Assembly: GCA_050251715.1 (NCBI GenBank)
Contig: JBFWMG010000024.1
Span: 1 to 54,365 of the forward strand
Direction: 5' to 3'
DNA from: JBFWMG01 sp050251715
Lineage (GTDB): Bacteria; Desulfobacterota; Desulfovibrionia; Desulfovibrionales; Desulfovibrionaceae
DNA length: 54,365 bases
The notes beneath the pieces were generated by a model. The model had not been told where the DNA came from, made no database searches, and saw only the letters and a program-made list of their open reading frames with translations. The translations under genes were made by a program, and so were the position numbers. Below are positions 7,727-16,071 of this stretch, piece by piece. Numbering within the stretch: the stretch's first letter is position 1; each line of letters begins with the position of its first letter.

Positions 7727-8887
7727 CTAGGCATCCTCCCCGGCCAAGACACGGTCCATGGCCTCGGTGGTGGTGATTTCAATGCCAGCGGCGCGCTTGG
7801 CCTCCTGGAACTCGCGGGTGCGGCGGGCCAGGAGCTGCGGATCCATGTCCGCAGGCGGCTCACCGCCGCCCGCGCTCACCTCGCCGAACGCGACCTGCTG
7901 CGGCAGCCGGTCCAGGAACATCGACATGAACGTGCGCGGGCTCACGGCGGCGGCCTCGTCGCCTTCGCCGAACTCCACGACCTCCTCGTCGCCGAGCCCG
8001 GCCATGAACTCGGCCAGCCCGGCGGCCTGGGCCGGGGTCAGACGGCCCGCAGCCATGCAGGCCTTGACCTCCGCCGTCGCCTCGGCGCGGCGCGCGCGTT
8101 CCTCGAATTCGCGGGTGCGCGCCTCCAGGGCCGCGATGCGCTCCCGCTGCTCGGCGAAGTCGTATTCGCCGGCGGCGGCCTCTGCCGGTTTCGGGCTGTC
8201 CGGAGCCTTGGCCGGATCCTTCTTCTTCCCCTTCATGGGTGCCTCCTTGCCCGGCGTGTCCGGGGCTTCGCCAAAGTCGTTGGCGTCATAGCCGTCGTGG
8301 GCGGCCACGGCGGCGTCGTCCTGCAGCCACGTCAGCTGCCATTCCTCGATGATGTCGTCGGCCTTTTCCTGGCCCTGTTCCGCGATCAGCCAGTTCTTGA
8401 GCTTGCGCAGGATCTGGCTGATCGCGCGCAGGGCAGAACCGACCTCCAGTTCGCCGAACTCCACAGTGACGCACCCCTGCGCGTCGTCCGCGAATTCGAC
8501 CGGCGCAAGCCCCTTGACCGCCGGGGGCTGCGCGCCCAGAAAACCCACGTGCCGCAGGTAGTATCCGCCGGGCACGGGATTAGCCGGGCTGTCCGGCGTG
8601 TAGAAGCTGGCGCTCACCTTCTTGAACGCGCCCTGGCGCACCAGCTCGGCGAATTCGGGATTGACCTGGCCCACCTCGGCCACCAGCCCCGCTTCGGAGG
8701 ACAGCCCCGTCACCCAGCCGTAGGCCGGGGCGTTGCCAGCCGGATGCCCCACCACAAGCGGCGCCTCGTGCCTGGCCGGGTCGTAGGCCGCCGCGCAGGC
8801 CGCGAGATCCGCCTCGGAAAAGGACACCTCGCCGCCCCCCATGGGCTGATGCGTGCCGGCCTTCATGATCTGGATCTTCTTGGCCAT
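7727..8887 (-). CDS. Mu I-like prohead protease / scaffold protein
   Basis: A 386-residue protein with the Mu gpI (gp32) architecture. An N-terminal protease domain includes APLVVGHPAGNAPAYGWV and the typical FKKVSASFYTPDS segment, with a likely catalytic His near residue 48 and Ser near residue 92. The centre, residues of about 200-240, is a Lys/Pro/Asp-rich linker. The rest is a coiled coil and helical scaffold (EQRERIAALEARTREFEERAR). In Mu an internal start gives a separate scaffold protein, and the Met at about residue 218 (PMKGKKKD) could be such a start here. The gene follows a 410-base gap with a strong terminator. Confidence 0.88.
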   Translation of the reverse strand: MAKKIQIMKAGTHQPMGGGEVSFSEADLAACAAAYDPARHEAPLVVGHPAGNAPAYGWVTGLSSEAGLVAEVGQVNPEFAELVRQGAFKKVSASFYTPDSPANPVPGGYYLRHVGFLGAQPPAVKGLAPVEFADDAQGCVTVEFGELEVGSALRAISQILRKLKNWLIAEQGQEKADDIIEEWQLTWLQDDAAVAAHDGYDANDFGEAPDTPGKEAPMKGKKKDPAKAPDSPKPAEAAAGEYDFAEQRERIAALEARTREFEERARRAEATAEVKACMAAGRLTPAQAAGLAEFMAGLGDEEVVEFGEGDEAAAVSPRTFMSMFLDRLPQQVAFGEVSAGGGEPPADMDPQLLARRTREFQEAKRAAGIEITTTEAMDRVLAGEDA

Positions 8888-8944
8888 GTCGTGCGCTCCT
8901 TTGTTGTCCGTCCGGTATGGACATTCCCTGCCCCGGCCACAAAA

Positions 8945-8979
8945 AAAAGAGCACCCGGAACAGTTCCGGGTGCTCTTTT
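8945..8979. terminator. bidirectional intrinsic terminator between MuF and protease genes
   Basis: A perfect 13-base-pair stem (arms 8949-8961 and 8963-8975, one-base loop) is flanked by an A run on one side and TTTT on the other. On the minus strand the stem is followed by eight or more T residues. It should stop transcripts arriving from the portal/MuF side. The core CCCGGAACAGTTCCGGG is repeated at 15971-15987. The gap 8888-9297 contains no gene I can support. Confidence 0.8.
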
Positions 8980-9180
8980 AGGGGGGATCAACGACTGCAT
9001 CGGACCCTACGCAAGGCGCCCGCTTTTGTCGAGCCCCCTGTCTGGGATGCCGTGCCGCCCCTCTCCCCGTTACCCGGATGGCCGTGTTTGGGCCGGAACA
9101 TCGTTTAATTTTGCGTTTAATGGTTTTTCGCGGGTCTCCGTTCGACTCGCCGCGCTACCGGGCCTGAAACGCCGAATTGG

Positions 9181-9209
9181 TTGACCTGGCCGTCAGGTCG
9201 GCGTATATT
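9181..9209 (+). promoter_or_regulatory. possible sigma-70 promoter pointing antisense into the MuF gene
   Basis: TTGACC (9181-9186) and TATATT (9204-9209) are separated by exactly 17 bases on the plus strand, close to the sigma-70 consensus. All phage late genes here run on the minus strand, so a transcript from this site would be antisense to the 3' end of the MuF-toxin gene. No convincing plus-strand gene follows. It may be fortuitous. Confidence 0.35.
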
Positions 9210-9297
9210 GGCTTCACGATGGTCCGCGATCGATCCGGCAGGTGGCGTCGGGATCCGGACCAGGCGGCCACGCGGCCACCTCGCGCAAGGCCCTCCA

Positions 9298-10530
9298 TCA
9301 ATCCCTCCCCCACAGCAGCTTGCCCACCCGCGCCGCGTTCACGTCGCGCAGCCGCGACATGGGAATGTACGTCCAGCCGGTCAACACGCCCCGCGCCGCG
9401 TTGGCCACCAGCACCAAACCCTTGTCGCCCCGCGTGCGCACCACCTTCACCAGCCGCTTGCGCAGCACCACGCGGCCCGTGGCCTCATGCTCCTCAAACG
9501 ACAGCCAGATCTCGAAGGGATCCGCGATCAACTCGGGCAGGAACGGGATGAAGGGGCTGCGGTCAAGGGGCAGGTGCGCGGCCAGGCTTTCGGCGTTCAC
9601 CAGCAGCGGCGAACCGTCCGCAAGCGTGAACACCGCCTCCTCCCCGCCGATGGCCGTCTTGATCTGCCTGGCCATCGCCGCCGCGTCCTTGGCCTTGGGT
9701 CCGGTCTTTGCCTTCACGGCATCCACGGCCACCTGGGCCGGGCGGCCCGCCGAAGCGGGGTTGCCTGGCGTGAGCGCGCGCCACTTCTTCCAGCCGCCGG
9801 AGTCCTTGAAGGCCTGCACCTCCTTGTCCGCCAGCTGCCTGCCCGTGGCCGCCTTGCCGGGGTTGTAGGCAAAGCCGGGCTGCACTCCTTTGGGCACGCG
9901 CTCGACGCGCGGGCCGTCAGGCGTCCGCACCGTCACGTCCTCGTATTCGACTTGGGGAGCTTCGCTCACCGTCAGGCCGCGCCGGTCCAGGTCGCGCTGG
10001 GACAGCGAGCGCGTGGAGCACTTGCAGCCGAAGCCGTTGATGGGGTGGTGCGTGTCCCACCACGGGTGGTCCACCGGCAGCACCGTGCCGTGCCAGGCCT
10101 GGTGTTCGGGCCGCCGGTCGCCGTGCTGCAGGGCCACGTACATCAGGAAAGGCCGCCGGGCCTTGAGCCGTTGCGCCTGCTCCCAGCGCCCGGCCATGTG
10201 CGCCTGGCGCAGGTTGGTCTCGTAGATGAGCTTGGAGCGCCAGCCGCGCGAGCCGTTGTACGTCCAGCCATGCCGCGCCACGATGGCGTCGAAGTCCGCG
10301 CGGAACTCCTCCAGGGTGGTGCCGTCCTCCACTGCCTTGCGGATCGCCTCGTGAAAATCCGTCAGCAGATCGTCCTTGACCGCACCCGAAACGACAAAGC
10401 CCTTGGAGTGCTCGGCCTGCCATATGTCCGTCCAATGACGCGTCGGCAGCTTGAGCTTGTTCTTGTGGAAGGCGATCGCCTCGGCGAACGGCGTGCCCGT
10501 GGTCTGCACGGGGGCGGTGAAGCTAGGCAT
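9298..10530 (-). CDS. MuF-type minor head protein with C-terminal PBECR2-like nuclease domain
   Basis: A 410-residue protein corresponding to Mu gp30 (F). Residues of about 55-200 form the MuF head-morphogenesis domain, with YNGSRGWRSKLIYETNLRQA, HQAWHGTVLPVDHPWWDTHHP and INGFGCKCSTRSLS near residues 95-190. After a linker, residues of about 325-400 match the phage Barnase-EndoU-ColicinE5/D-RelE type nuclease fold (PBECR2): PFIPFLPELIADPFEIWLS, then VVLRKRLVKVV and WTYIPMS. Such fusions deliver toxin domains with the virion or act between phages. The gene overlaps the portal stop by 8 bases. The toxin activity is inferred from fold similarity. Confidence 0.85.
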   Translation of the reverse strand: MPSFTAPVQTTGTPFAEAIAFHKNKLKLPTRHWTDIWQAEHSKGFVVSGAVKDDLLTDFHEAIRKAVEDGTTLEEFRADFDAIVARHGWTYNGSRGWRSKLIYETNLRQAHMAGRWEQAQRLKARRPFLMYVALQHGDRRPEHQAWHGTVLPVDHPWWDTHHPINGFGCKCSTRSLSQRDLDRRGLTVSEAPQVEYEDVTVRTPDGPRVERVPKGVQPGFAYNPGKAATGRQLADKEVQAFKDSGGWKKWRALTPGNPASAGRPAQVAVDAVKAKTGPKAKDAAAMARQIKTAIGGEEAVFTLADGSPLLVNAESLAAHLPLDRSPFIPFLPELIADPFEIWLSFEEHEATGRVVLRKRLVKVVRTRGDKGLVLVANAARGVLTGWTYIPMSRLRDVNAARVGKLLWGRD

Positions 10531-11968
10531 CGTCCACTACTCCCAGCATGCCCTGCAGCCGCGACACGGCTCCGGCCTCGCCCATCAGCCCGGCCAGATC
10601 GCCCAGCTCCATGCCGGGATAGGCGTCGAGCAGCTGCGCGAGCGCGTCTTCCAGATTCGTGGCGTTGTCCAGGATCTCGCGGATCCGCGCGATCATCGTG
10701 TCCAACGGCTCCCCGGTCAGCGCGTCGAGCTGTCCGGCCAGCGCCGCCGCGTCGTCGGCCTGGCCGCCTTCGGCAAAATCCGCAGAGGGCGTAGAGGGTG
10801 CGGACGAAGCTCCGGCGGGGCGCTTGCGCCATTCCGCGCCGTAGCGCTCGGCCACGGCGGCATCGTCGCGCAGTTCCAGCCCCATGTCGGACAGCTTCTT
10901 GTCGCGCTCCATCAGCGTGTCCTCTTCGTCCGCGTCCTCGATGACGCGCCACACCCTCGGCACGGCGGCGCCGGGATGGTTCCACTCGGTCAGCCACGCG
11001 GCCACGGTGGTGGAAAACGAGCAGTTGAGGATGTCTCCGTCGGAGCGGATGATGTCCAACCGCACGGACTTGTGCACCTCGGCGGTGCCCACGTAAGGCC
11101 CGCTGTTCGTGGTGCCGGTCTGGGACAGGAGGATTTTGAGGATGGCGTTGTCCCAATACGCCAGAAACTCGCCGTAGCTCGCCTGGCCGCCCTTGCCCGC
11201 CTCCAGGAGCTGTACCGCGAACCCGGCGGGCGTGGCGATGGCGCTCTCGTGGCGGAAGGCCAGCGCGGCCTCGATGGCCGTCCGCTTCTGCGCATCGTTG
11301 CCCTCGCCGGGGTATTGCACCCAGGGCGTGGGGCTGCCGAACTTGTCGAGGAAGATGGACCAGAATTTTGCGCCGTTGCGCTTGAGGAACACCGGCCACC
11401 ACAGCTGGTAGCCCAGCCCCTGGCCGTAGAAGGTGTCGTCGTCGTCCGCCCCGAACGTGGCCACCCAGAACTTGCGCTCCGGCATCAACGCGGACTCGAT
11501 GCCCCCGCGCTTGAGCAGCCGCAGCTCGCCCTCGCGCCCGAACGCGAAGCGGCTGGCCCGCCGAACCTTGATGTCGGCTAAATACACCCGCTTGCCGTCC
11601 ACAGCCCAGATGCACTCGGCCACGCTGTAGCCATACAGCAGGCCCATGAGCATCTTTTTCGTGATGCTGTCCCATTCCAGGGCTTGGAGCATCTCGCGCA
11701 GGGAGTCCGCCGCCGCCTTGTCCTTGGCCGACGTGCCGCCCGGCTCCACCACCCACTCACGCCCGATCAGCGCATCGCGCCGCTGCTGCAGGGCGGACTG
11801 CACGGTGTCGTCGCGCACCAGCTTGGCATACTGCGCCAGGTCGCCGCCCAGGCTGCGCAGCACGCGGTCCGGGTTGGGCATGATGTCCAACACCCAGCCG
11901 TCCAGCAGGTCGAGGGTGGGGTCAGCGATAACGGCCAGTTCCGGCCTACCAGTCGATTTCGTCGCCAT
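10523..11968 (-). CDS. phage portal protein, DUF935 family (Mu gp29-like)
   Basis: A 481-residue portal protein through which DNA enters the head. The start used is the ATG at 11968; one two codons earlier is possible. Family features are the N-terminal RPELAVIADPTLDLLDGWV region, RRDALIGREWVVEPGG, then GLLYGYSVAECIW and FGSPTPWVQYP near residue 225, and the ILLSQTGTTNSG segment around residue 300. The C-terminal 120 residues are Ala/Asp-rich helices, as in other DUF935 proteins. It overlaps the terminase stop by 23 bases and the MuF start by 8. Confidence 0.92.
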   Translation of the reverse strand: MATKSTGRPELAVIADPTLDLLDGWVLDIMPNPDRVLRSLGGDLAQYAKLVRDDTVQSALQQRRDALIGREWVVEPGGTSAKDKAAADSLREMLQALEWDSITKKMLMGLLYGYSVAECIWAVDGKRVYLADIKVRRASRFAFGREGELRLLKRGGIESALMPERKFWVATFGADDDDTFYGQGLGYQLWWPVFLKRNGAKFWSIFLDKFGSPTPWVQYPGEGNDAQKRTAIEAALAFRHESAIATPAGFAVQLLEAGKGGQASYGEFLAYWDNAILKILLSQTGTTNSGPYVGTAEVHKSVRLDIIRSDGDILNCSFSTTVAAWLTEWNHPGAAVPRVWRVIEDADEEDTLMERDKKLSDMGLELRDDAAVAERYGAEWRKRPAGASSAPSTPSADFAEGGQADDAAALAGQLDALTGEPLDTMIARIREILDNATNLEDALAQLLDAYPGMELGDLAGLMGEAGAVSRLQGMLGVVDDA

Positions 11969-13637
11969 GGGCACTCCAGTCTGTGTTTTCGGGCAGCATG
12001 CCCAGATCCGCGTCGCGCTGCCCGCGCAGCGCCCCTAGGGCGGAACCGCCGCGCACGTCGTCCGGGGTCACGATCTCCACCTTGGGCGCGGGATGCAGCG
12101 AGGCCAGATACCCCAGGGCCAGCGCCATGGCCGAGTCGCCGTGGCGGAACAGTGAGGGGTCCTTCATGTCCTGGACGCGGACGGTGGGCATCTTGACCAC
12201 GCCGTCGATCAGTTCCACGGCGGCCAGATCGTTGCGCACGTCGAGATCGCGCGGCACGTCGAGCACGTCATCCTCGAAGGCGCTCACGAACAGGCCCATG
12301 TGCTGCCGGTACCAGGCGTTGTTCAGCATCACTTCCTTAATCAACGCCCGGCCATAGCGGTCCGCCGTGTACTCGGCCAAGGTCGCGCCGTTGCCTGTGG
12401 CGTCCATCCAGCCGCCCCGGAAATTCGGCAGCCCTTCGATCATGGCCCACAGGATCTGTTCCTGTTGGCGCGTGGGCACGTTGTGCAATTCGATGAGGAA
12501 CGGCGCCTGGCGTCGCAGATTGCGCTGCAGCGTGATGGGGGCGATCACGGTGAAGTCGCGGTGCCGGGCGTAGTCCTCGCCGAAGTAGTGTTCCAGGTCG
12601 CGCGGAAGGCGGTCGAGCAGCGGGCGCAGGTTCGTATCTATCCACGCAAGCCCCCAGGCGATGCGCTCCAGCTCCGGTCGCAGGGCGAACTCCGGCTCCA
12701 GCCGCAGGCGCAGGATGGGCCGCCCCGCGCGCATGGACCGTTCGATCAGCACGCTGGCGATGGCGGTGCCGCTGCTCTCGCGCGGGATGGCGTCCAGTTC
12801 CTCGCGCTCGGCGGCGCGGTTGGTGTAGGAGCCGCGCGCCTTTTTGTACCAGGCCTCCTTGCCCTCCGGCGTCGCCGTCCATCCCTTGACCAGGGCGACC
12901 CGCTCGTACAGCCCGGCGGCCACGGCATCGTCGAAGGTGCTGCGGAAGACCTTGAAGGCGTTCTTCCCGGCCCGCGCATCCAGGACCAGTTGGTTGAAGG
13001 CGTTCTTGTTGCCGTTGTGGGTGGAGATGATGCGGATCTTGCCGCCCCAGATGATGAGCGCGGTGGCCGCGTCTATCACGGCCTGGACGTTGCGGTGGAA
13101 GGCGGCCTCGTCGATGATGACGATGCCCTGCAGGCCACGGATGGAGGCTGGATTCGAGGAGAGCGCCACGATCTCGAAGCCCGAGGCGAAGCGGATCCGG
13201 TAGGCCGTGATGTCCTTGGTCGAACCGTCGTCCTGGATGTCCTTGAAGAGCACGACTTCGATGCCGTCCCAATTGGAGGCGAGTTGCAACCCGTGCTCCC
13301 GTTCGGCCATGATCCGCGCCAGGTGCGCGCAGTAGCCGATGAACTCGCGGCCCTTGGCGTGGGTGTCGCCGATGTAGAAGACGTTGTCGCCACCTGCCTG
13401 CCGCTGGCTGGCGGCGACGATGGTGTGGTGCAGGGCGGTTGCGTAGGTGATGCCTGTCCGGCGGCCCTTTTCCGCAATGGTCAGATCATGCTCCTTGCAG
13501 AGCCTGACCCACTCGGCCTGGGACGACAGCAGCAGCCCGCCGGCCAGCGCCGCCTTGCCGCAGGCCTCCAGTTCGCGGACGCTGGCGGGCAGTTCCTCCC
13601 ACGCCAGCACGCGCTGCACGTCGCCCGGTCTGCTCAT
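11946..13637 (-). CDS. phage terminase large subunit (Mu gp28-like)
   Basis: A 563-residue packaging ATPase-nuclease. The start at 13637 overlaps the small-subunit stop (ATGA). The N-terminal half shows a terminase ATPase with KGRRTGITYATALHH as the adenine/Walker-A-like region and IVIIDEAAFHRNV as Walker B with the catalytic Glu, then RIISTHNG, the usual coupling motif. The C-terminal nuclease half contains IAWGLAWIDTNLRP and FRGGWMDATGNGATLAEY, with acidic residues expected for metal binding. Mu-type terminases package by the headful method, taking flanking host DNA. Confidence 0.92.
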   Translation of the reverse strand: MSRPGDVQRVLAWEELPASVRELEACGKAALAGGLLLSSQAEWVRLCKEHDLTIAEKGRRTGITYATALHHTIVAASQRQAGGDNVFYIGDTHAKGREFIGYCAHLARIMAEREHGLQLASNWDGIEVVLFKDIQDDGSTKDITAYRIRFASGFEIVALSSNPASIRGLQGIVIIDEAAFHRNVQAVIDAATALIIWGGKIRIISTHNGNKNAFNQLVLDARAGKNAFKVFRSTFDDAVAAGLYERVALVKGWTATPEGKEAWYKKARGSYTNRAAEREELDAIPRESSGTAIASVLIERSMRAGRPILRLRLEPEFALRPELERIAWGLAWIDTNLRPLLDRLPRDLEHYFGEDYARHRDFTVIAPITLQRNLRRQAPFLIELHNVPTRQQEQILWAMIEGLPNFRGGWMDATGNGATLAEYTADRYGRALIKEVMLNNAWYRQHMGLFVSAFEDDVLDVPRDLDVRNDLAAVELIDGVVKMPTVRVQDMKDPSLFRHGDSAMALALGYLASLHPAPKVEIVTPDDVRGGSALGALRGQRDADLGMLPENTDWSAHGDEIDW

Positions 13638-14221
13638 CCCTGGACCCCCAGGAACTTCTCCACCCACCAGTCGTGGCCGTGCTGGCCAAGCCCGGCTTCC
13701 TGGGACACTTCCGCCGCGACCTTGGCCGCCTTCTCCAATGCGGCGCGCTTGGCCTCCTCGCGGATGGCGATCTCGCGTTCCACCCCGGTCTTCGAGGCCT
13801 TCTCCATGCGCTCACACACGATGGCCAGGGATTTCAGGGTGTCGATGGAAATGGGTTCGCCAGTCGTGTCGGCCTTGACAACGAAATCGAAGGCCAGGCT
13901 CTTGACCACTTCGGTCACCGCCCGTCCCAGGTCCGTGTGCCCGACCTGCTCCAGCGGCGCGACAATGGCGTCCGCCGCCTCGCGCGCCTCGCGCAGCTGC
14001 GCCGAGCGTTCCTCCATGGCCAGGCTGTAGCGGTTCAGGGCCGATTTGGAGATCCGGGTGGCGAGGCCGCGCTCTTCGAGGAGCCTGTTCATGGCGGCGG
14101 CGATGTCGCCCTGGGTGAGCTTCTTTTCCCGCAGCGCGGCGTGCAGTTCGACACGCAGATCCTCGGGCAGGAGGTCGATGGTTGAGGGACGCCCGCGCCC
14201 CTTTCTGCGGGTCTTGGCCAT
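13634..14221 (-). CDS. DUF3486 family protein, probable terminase small subunit (Mu gp27-like)
   Basis: A 195-residue protein of the DUF3486 family, placed before the large terminase as gp27 is in Mu, and so the probable DNA-recognition subunit. The N-terminus is basic (KTRRKGRGRPSTID) and is followed by LTQGDIAAAMN and SKSALNRYS, a helix-turn-helix pattern. The rest is a long charged helix with EEAKRAALEKAAKVAAEV and a final WWVEKFLGVQG. It starts directly behind the stop of the winged-helix gene. Confidence 0.85.
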   Translation of the reverse strand: MAKTRRKGRGRPSTIDLLPEDLRVELHAALREKKLTQGDIAAAMNRLLEERGLATRISKSALNRYSLAMEERSAQLREAREAADAIVAPLEQVGHTDLGRAVTEVVKSLAFDFVVKADTTGEPISIDTLKSLAIVCERMEKASKTGVEREIAIREEAKRAALEKAAKVAAEVSQEAGLGQHGHDWWVEKFLGVQG

Positions 14222-14518
14222 CTACGCACCCGGCCCGCGCCGCTTCACGCCGGGCACGATGGCGTTGCCCTGCGCCACGTCCAGCCCGCGTTCGGTCAGG
14301 GTGACGATGTAGCAGGTGTCCTCGCCGCCCAGGGTCACCAGGCCCTGTTCCTGGAGCCATGCCAGTTGCGTGCGGAAGTGGTCGCGCGTCGGGGTGAACC
14401 CCCAATCCCTGGTCATGTCGCGCGCCAGCGACTCGTTGAGCGTGTAGTTGCCGTCCTCTTCCAGCAGGCGCAGCGTGCAGAGCCGCAGGTGTTCGATGAC
14501 CGTATCCTTGTACGCCAT
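14222..14518 (-). CDS. winged-helix phage protein (VpaChn25_0724 type)
   Basis: A 98-residue protein with the fold pattern of ArsR-like winged helices. The pattern is an N-terminal helix (TVIEHLRLCTLRLLEED), a recognition-helix region with TPTRDHFRTQLAWLQEQGLV, and a wing with CYIVTLTERGLDVAQG. Similar short proteins occur just before gp27 in many Mu-like phages. The ATG at 14518 has an AAGGAG site. The function is unknown; DNA binding or terminase regulation would be an inference. Confidence 0.8.
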   Translation of the reverse strand: MAYKDTVIEHLRLCTLRLLEEDGNYTLNESLARDMTRDWGFTPTRDHFRTQLAWLQEQGLVTLGGEDTCYIVTLTERGLDVAQGNAIVPGVKRRGPGA

Positions 14519-14522
14519 GGCG

Positions 14523-14906
14523 TCATTTCTCCTTGTTCAACAGGAATTGCTCCTGCCGCGCGAGCGTCCGGTCCAGCTTGTCCACGATCTTCTCCACCCC
14601 GCCCACCTTCTCGCTGACCGCGCGCAGATCGCCGCTGATGCGCTCCATGGCCACCTGCAACACGCTGATCGCCTGTTGCGTGGGCATATCCTTCATGCCC
14701 GCCTCGCAGATCGAGAGGGACGCCCGCAGGGCGTGCAGGATGGCGGACTGTTCCTTGATAGTTTCTTCCTGATCCTTGATGAGCTTGCCTTGGGCCTCGA
14801 CCCGCGCGTTCACGCTGCGGTAGAGCCAGGCCAGCGCGGCGGCCACGGGCCAGGCGAGGTACTGAATGAGCTTGAGGATGGCCAGGAGCGTGTCGAAGGA
14901 GATCAT
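14523..14906 (-). CDS. DUF2730-like membrane-anchored coiled-coil phage protein
   Basis: A 127-residue protein with one N-terminal membrane helix (residues of about 6-28) followed by a coiled coil. This topology is typical of the DUF2730 proteins in lysis regions of Mu-like phages, sometimes compared with spanins or Rz. No lipobox and no Rz1-like partner are visible. It starts at ATG 14906, overlapping the stop of the holin-like gene by 4 bases. A lysis role fits the context but is not shown. Confidence 0.7.
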   Translation of the reverse strand: MISFDTLLAILKLIQYLAWPVAAALAWLYRSVNARVEAQGKLIKDQEETIKEQSAILHALRASLSICEAGMKDMPTQQAISVLQVAMERISGDLRAVSEKVGGVEKIVDKLDRTLARQEQFLLNKEK

Positions 14907-15502
14907 GCGGCCCCCTTGTCCAGGCGCTTGGCCAGCGCCTTGGACGTGGCCCGGTCGCCGAACCACCAGGTCACGCTGGAGGTCGTCAGGTAGGTGACGG
15001 TGTGGGTCACGTCGCCGAATATGACCACCGCCTGCGCGGCAGTGATCTGGATGTTGGCGGCCTGCATGATCTTCCAGGCCATCAAGGTCACCCATGTCGT
15101 GACGCCGCACAGATACATGGTCAGTCCGGGCCGCATGGCCGCGCGCCAAAAGTCGACCAGGGCGAAGAGCATGGCCGCGAACACGGCGGTGAACACGGCC
15201 AGGCTGGAGAGCTTGCCCTCAACGGCGAGCAGCCGGTCGATCCAGTCGCTGCCGAAGAGCTTCTCGTTGCCAACCTTCTGGCTGACCTCGTAGGCCTTGG
15301 CGTCGGCCAGCTGAATCTCGCCTTCCACCTGCGCCTGCGTGATTTTGAGGTTCACTTCGGCCTCGGCGAGCATCAACTCCCGTTCCGCCTTGAGCATTTC
15401 CCGCTCGTGCTCCATCTCCAGCTTTTGCTGCTTGAGCTTGAGATAACCGCCCCAGACCGTACCGATCAGGCCGGTGACCCCGCCCAACAGGACATCAAGC
15501 AT
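14903..15502 (-). CDS. holin-like phage membrane protein (3TM type)
   Basis: A 199-residue protein starting at ATG 15502 with a strong AGGAGG site. A short N-terminal hydrophobic segment (residues 3-20) is followed by a long charged coiled coil to about residue 95, then two membrane helices at about residues 105-155 and a further weakly hydrophobic stretch. The middle part resembles 3TM holins of gene transfer agents, with RPGLTMYLCGVTTW. In this place between an early lysis gene and DUF2730 it is probably the holin that permeabilises the inner membrane. Confidence 0.65.
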   Translation of the reverse strand: MLDVLLGGVTGLIGTVWGGYLKLKQQKLEMEHEREMLKAERELMLAEAEVNLKITQAQVEGEIQLADAKAYEVSQKVGNEKLFGSDWIDRLLAVEGKLSSLAVFTAVFAAMLFALVDFWRAAMRPGLTMYLCGVTTWVTLMAWKIMQAANIQITAAQAVVIFGDVTHTVTYLTTSSVTWWFGDRATSKALAKRLDKGAA

Positions 15503-15935
15503 CGGTGCCTCCTTGCACAATGAGTTTGAAGGGACGGCCCGCCATGCAGGCCATGAACCGCCGCACCGCAAGGCGGGAGGAGAGCACGGCGCGCTGCCCC
15601 TCCAGCACGCCCATGGCCTTGCCGAGCAGGATGCAGCCCTCGACATGGGACTTGAGCCCTTTGGTCACGTCGCCCGCCAGGTTGCCGGAGTGGATGAGCA
15701 CCCAACTGCGCCCGGCGACCTCCATCACCCAATACACTTGGCCGAAGCGCCGCGAACGCCGGATGCGGCAAGGGTACTCGCCGGGGGGGATGCAGGACAC
15801 GGAAGGCCGGTTGTCGCGCCAGGGCAGCTCCAGCGTGAAGCAGCTGAAGCCTGGCGCGATCAACCGGCCTTCCGTGCCGTGATCGCTGGTGACGGTCCGC
15901 TCCAGGCGGACAACCGGGCAGTCTTCGGTAAACAT
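15495..15935 (-). CDS. DUF5675 family phage protein (probable lysis module)
   Basis: A 146-residue protein of the DUF5675 type. Recognisable are FTLELPWRDNRPSVSCIPPGEY at residues 33-54 (a highly conserved family core), RFGQVYWVMEV, and WVLIHSGNLAGDV with an HxGN motif, then GCILLG near residue 101. The His and Cys positions recall L,D-transpeptidase-like folds, but the biochemistry is not settled. It is the first gene after two terminator-like hairpins and precedes the holin-like gene, so it likely opens the lysis/late operon. Confidence 0.8.
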   Translation of the reverse strand: MFTEDCPVVRLERTVTSDHGTEGRLIAPGFSCFTLELPWRDNRPSVSCIPPGEYPCRIRRSRRFGQVYWVMEVAGRSWVLIHSGNLAGDVTKGLKSHVEGCILLGKAMGVLEGQRAVLSSRLAVRRFMACMAGRPFKLIVQGGTDA

Positions 15936-15970
15936 GCCCGATATCTATCGTCAGGTGATTTTCGGGATAA

Positions 15971-15987
15971 CCCGGAACAGTTCCGGG
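15971..15987. repeat. 17-base palindrome CCCGGAACAGTTCCGGG, copy 2
   Basis: A perfect palindrome with a one-base centre, identical to the core of the terminator at 8949-8975. Here it lacks flanking A/T runs. On the minus strand it lies about 40 bases upstream of the DUF5675 start, so it could be an activator or operator site of a late promoter rather than a terminator. Confidence 0.5.
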
Positions 15988-15994
15988 GCAACGA

Positions 15995-16029
15995 GAAAGG
16001 GGCGCAACCGGTTGCCCGGCTGCGCCCCT
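15995..16029 (-). terminator. possible terminator after the Mor-like gene
   Basis: A 9-base-pair stem (arms 15998-16006 and 16021-16029) encloses a second short GC-rich pairing. On the minus strand it is followed by a T-rich stretch (CTTTCTCGTT). It lies about 45 bases after the end of the Mor-like gene and probably separates middle from late transcription. Confidence 0.5.
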
Positions 16030-16071
16030 GTGGTGTCTTTATGGCCGAATTAATTGGCCTTGGCAAGCGGG

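Noticed and set aside
9100..9180. A tRNA-like GTTCGACTCG segment near 9140
   Set aside because: Only the T-loop-like bases fit; no acceptor or anticodon stems can be drawn.
7220..10794. Plus-strand open frames of 500 or more codons over prophage head genes
   Set aside because: Antisense to well-supported late genes, with the composition of shadow frames, and no ribosome sites.
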